Below, in pieces: positions 22,815 to 24,433 of a stretch of DNA of 24,433 nt (the first letter of the stretch is position 1; each line of letters begins with the position of its first letter). The notes under the pieces were generated by a model that made no database searches, had not been told where the DNA came from, and saw only the letters and a list, made by a program, of their open reading frames with translations. This DNA comes from JAZSMS01 sp045536015 (lineage in GTDB: Bacteria; Bacillota; Clostridia; Christensenellales; QALW01), in assembly GCA_045536015.1 (NCBI GenBank), contig JAZSMS010000017.1:1-24433 (forward strand), in the 5' to 3' direction. A program made the position numbers and the translations under genes.

Positions 22815-23854
22815 CCATTCTCCTCCTTGTCTAAAAAGCTTCGTCTTAATTGTCCGCACGCGCCCGAAATATCGGCGCCCATTTCCCTGCGAACAGTTGC
22901 GTTTATTCCCCTTTTTTCTAAATTTTCTTTAAATGCTTTTACCTTTTGCGCGCTTGAGCCTGCAAGTCCGCTTTCGCTTACCGAATTTAGCGGAATTAAA
23001 TTCACCAAGCACTGCATACCCTTTATAAGCCCTGCAAGCTCGTCTGCGCAGTCGGCAGTATCGTTAAAATTATTTATAAGCGCATATTCAAACACAACCC
23101 TACGCGAGGTTTTATTTACGTACGCGCGCATTGCGTCGATGGTTTCTTTAACCGAATATGCATTTGCAATAGGCATAATTTGCTTTCTTATCTCGTCGTT
23201 TGGTGCGTGAAGCGAAAGCGAAAGCGTTATACCTAACCTTTCTTCTGCAAGTCTTTTTATTTGCGGCACTATTCCGCAAGTTGAAAGCGAAATATTGCGC
23301 ATGGAAACGTTTAGTCCATCTTGCGCCGAAACCAAATGCAAAAACTTTATAACGTTTTCGTAATTATCAAGCGGTTCTCCACTTCCCATTAAAACTATGT
23401 TTGTAACAGCGCGTTTATCATCAATTTTATTATCGGCATTAGCGCAGATAACCTGACCTAAAATTTCGCCCGCCGAAAGCGAACGGACTACCCCGCCGAT
23501 AGTCGACGCGCAGAAGGCACACCCCATTCTGCAACCAACCTGAGTAGAAACACAAAGAGTACTGCCGTGTTTATAGTGCATAAGCACACCCTCAATTATG
23601 TTCCCGTCTTCAAGCGAGTATAAATACTTTATAGTTCCGTCAATTTTAGATACGAGCTTACTGTGTATTTTCACTCCGCCAACGGTGTACCCTGCATCAG
23701 TTAGCGCTTGCTTTAATTCTTTGGGAATATTTATCTTTTCAATCTCCTTACCCTGCTGTAAGGCACAGTAAAGCTGTTCTGCTCTAAACTTTGGAAAATC
23801 AAGTGTTTGTATTAAGTTTTTTATTTCGTCTTTTGTTAAATCTAAAAGTTTCAA
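22811..23854 (-). CDS. rlmN: 23S rRNA (A2503-C2)/tRNA (A37-C2) methyltransferase RlmN
   Basis: Radical-SAM enzyme that methylates C2 of A2503 in 23S rRNA and often A37 in tRNAs. The 347 residues contain the cluster motif C108-x3-C112-x2-C115 (GCRMGCAFC), the SAM region MGSGEPLDNY, RNISLSTCG, SLHAPND, and the late ACGQLRR with C333 that carries the methyl intermediate. No extra motif suggests Cfr. It starts at TTG 23854, overlapping the rsmB stop (TTGA), with AGGATG about ten bases upstream. Confidence 0.97.
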   Translation of the reverse strand: MKLLDLTKDEIKNLIQTLDFPKFRAEQLYCALQQGKEIEKINIPKELKQALTDAGYTVGGVKIHSKLVSKIDGTIKYLYSLEDGNIIEGVLMHYKHGSTLCVSTQVGCRMGCAFCASTIGGVVRSLSAGEILGQVICANADNKIDDKRAVTNIVLMGSGEPLDNYENVIKFLHLVSAQDGLNVSMRNISLSTCGIVPQIKRLAEERLGITLSLSLHAPNDEIRKQIMPIANAYSVKETIDAMRAYVNKTSRRVVFEYALINNFNDTADCADELAGLIKGMQCLVNLIPLNSVSESGLAGSSAQKVKAFKENLEKRGINATVRREMGADISGACGQLRRSFLDKEENG

Positions 23855-24433
23855 TTTCTTTTCATCCTCGAAATAAAAAATCCGTCAATTAAATCTTTTT
23901 CGGGATAAAGCTGAACAAAGCCCTTTTCTACGCTATGGTCTTGCTCAAACCTTTCACTGAAAAGCCCCGTCATATCGTCAAGATAAAAATCTTTATTTTC
24001 TTGCAAAAATCGGTTTACAATATTTATGTTTTCTGCACTTCTAACCGTGCAAGTGCTATAGACAAGCACACCGCCCGATTTAACGTGCTTTGATGCATTT
24101 TGCAATATTTTGTATTGTGTTTGCTCAATTTCTTTAAGTGCTTCTTTTGTAATATTAAGCTTGATTTCGGGCTTTTGGTCTACTACGCCAAGTCCGCTGC
24201 AAGGCGCATCTACCAGCACCTTGTCAAATAAGCCTAAATCATTTTCACTTGTCATATCCGCGCAAAAAGCATCGACAATATTTTCTACCTTGCATCTTTT
24301 TGCGTTGTTTTTAATAAGCTCTACCCTATGCGGATATTTATCAAGCGCCACAACTTTGCCACTGCCGTTTAATATTTGCGCTATGCAAATGGTTTTTCCG
24401 CCCGGTGCGGCGCAACAGTCAAGCACTATTTCG
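23851..24433 (-). CDS. rsmB: 16S rRNA (cytosine-967-C5)-methyltransferase, C-terminal part
   Basis: Rossmann-fold RNA m5C methyltransferase. The gene enters from the right edge, and only about the last 193 codons are visible. The SAM motif LDCCAAPGGKT lies at the very start, then DAPCSGLGV (motif IV with one Cys) and YSTCTVRSAENINIVNRFL (motif VI with the catalytic Cys), and a C-terminal GFFISRMKR-like ending (DGFFISRMKRN). The frame is open to the window edge, so a start near 24426 would be false. RsmB is preferred over RsmF by its place before rlmN-prpC-prkC. The N-terminal NusB-like domain that would confirm it is outside the window. Confidence 0.9.
   Translation of the reverse strand, partial: EIVLDCCAAPGGKTICIAQILNGSGKVVALDKYPHRVELIKNNAKRCKVENIVDAFCADMTSENDLGLFDKVLVDAPCSGLGVVDQKPEIKLNITKEALKEIEQTQYKILQNASKHVKSGGVLVYSTCTVRSAENINIVNRFLQENKDFYLDDMTGLFSERFEQDHSVEKGFVQLYPEKDLIDGFFISRMKRN

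Noticed and set aside
22815..22859. ATG start 15 codons upstream for the PP2C phosphatase
   Set aside because: The strong AAGGAGGAG site just before TTG 22814 and the usual PrpC N-terminus place the start at TTG.
24405..24426. GTG near the right edge as the start of an RNA methyltransferase
   Set aside because: The SAM motif begins there and the frame stays open to the edge, so the visible part is an internal fragment of rsmB.
1..24433. Mobile elements, CRISPR arrays, tRNA or rRNA genes, phage genes
   Set aside because: No direct-repeat arrays, transposase or integrase motifs, tRNA-like folds or rRNA sequence were seen. All large frames are housekeeping families on one strand.

Overview
The window looks like chromosomal DNA of a low-to-moderate GC Firmicute of the class Clostridia, probably an uncultured or gut-type lineage. 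The evidence is the gene families and their order: a T-box-controlled thrS, an mreBCD-PBP2-yggS-sepF-divIVA cluster, an asp23-amaP-nusB-folD-xseAB-ispA cluster, and an rsmB-rlmN-PP2C-PrkC-rsgA-rpe cluster. Promoters match the sigma-A consensus and most genes have AGGAGG-like ribosome binding sites. I cannot name a genus. Every supported gene lies on the minus strand, so transcription runs from high to low coordinates. Coding density is very high, many starts overlap the previous stop (ATGA, GTGA, TTGA), and no gene-free stretch exceeds 300 bases. I see no tRNA, rRNA, CRISPR array, insertion sequence or prophage.

Layout in transcription order. (1) 24433-18618: rsmB (cut by the window edge), rlmN, a PP2C phosphatase, the PASTA kinase PrkC, rsgA and rpe. 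This pairs rRNA modification and ribosome maturation with the kinase/phosphatase pair that senses the cell wall. It ends at a terminator-like hairpin. (2) 18559-18288: two very short genes (48 aa with two membrane segments; 37 aa, basic). The first has its ribosome binding site inside the terminator stem. The second carries the next operon's promoter in its coding sequence. (3) From a strong promoter at 18291-18319 to 12821: asp23, amaP, nusB, a TsaD/Kae1-like paralogue, folD, xseA, xseB and ispA, almost all translationally coupled. (4) 12737-12034: a TauE/SafE-type permease encoded as two half-length genes. (5) 11925-10417: a Ppx/GppA phosphatase with a C-terminal HD domain. (6) 10278-963: a long wall-elongation and division operon, mreB-mreC-mreD-PBP2-HlyD-like adaptor-yggS-sepF-divIVA-small membrane protein-lspA-rluD. 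(7) A consensus promoter at 937-966, a complete T-box leader with a threonine ACC specifier, and the 5' part of thrS, which runs off the window at base 1.

Read together, this is a housekeeping region for cell shape and division, envelope stress, translation, one-carbon metabolism and DNA repair. Most of it is well-known biology. The less ordinary parts are the two small genes and overlapping signals between rpe and asp23, the second TsaD-like protein, the split TauE/SafE pair, a roughly 100-residue insertion in PBP2, and an HlyD-like adaptor without visible transport partners. I did not find a system that I can confidently call new.
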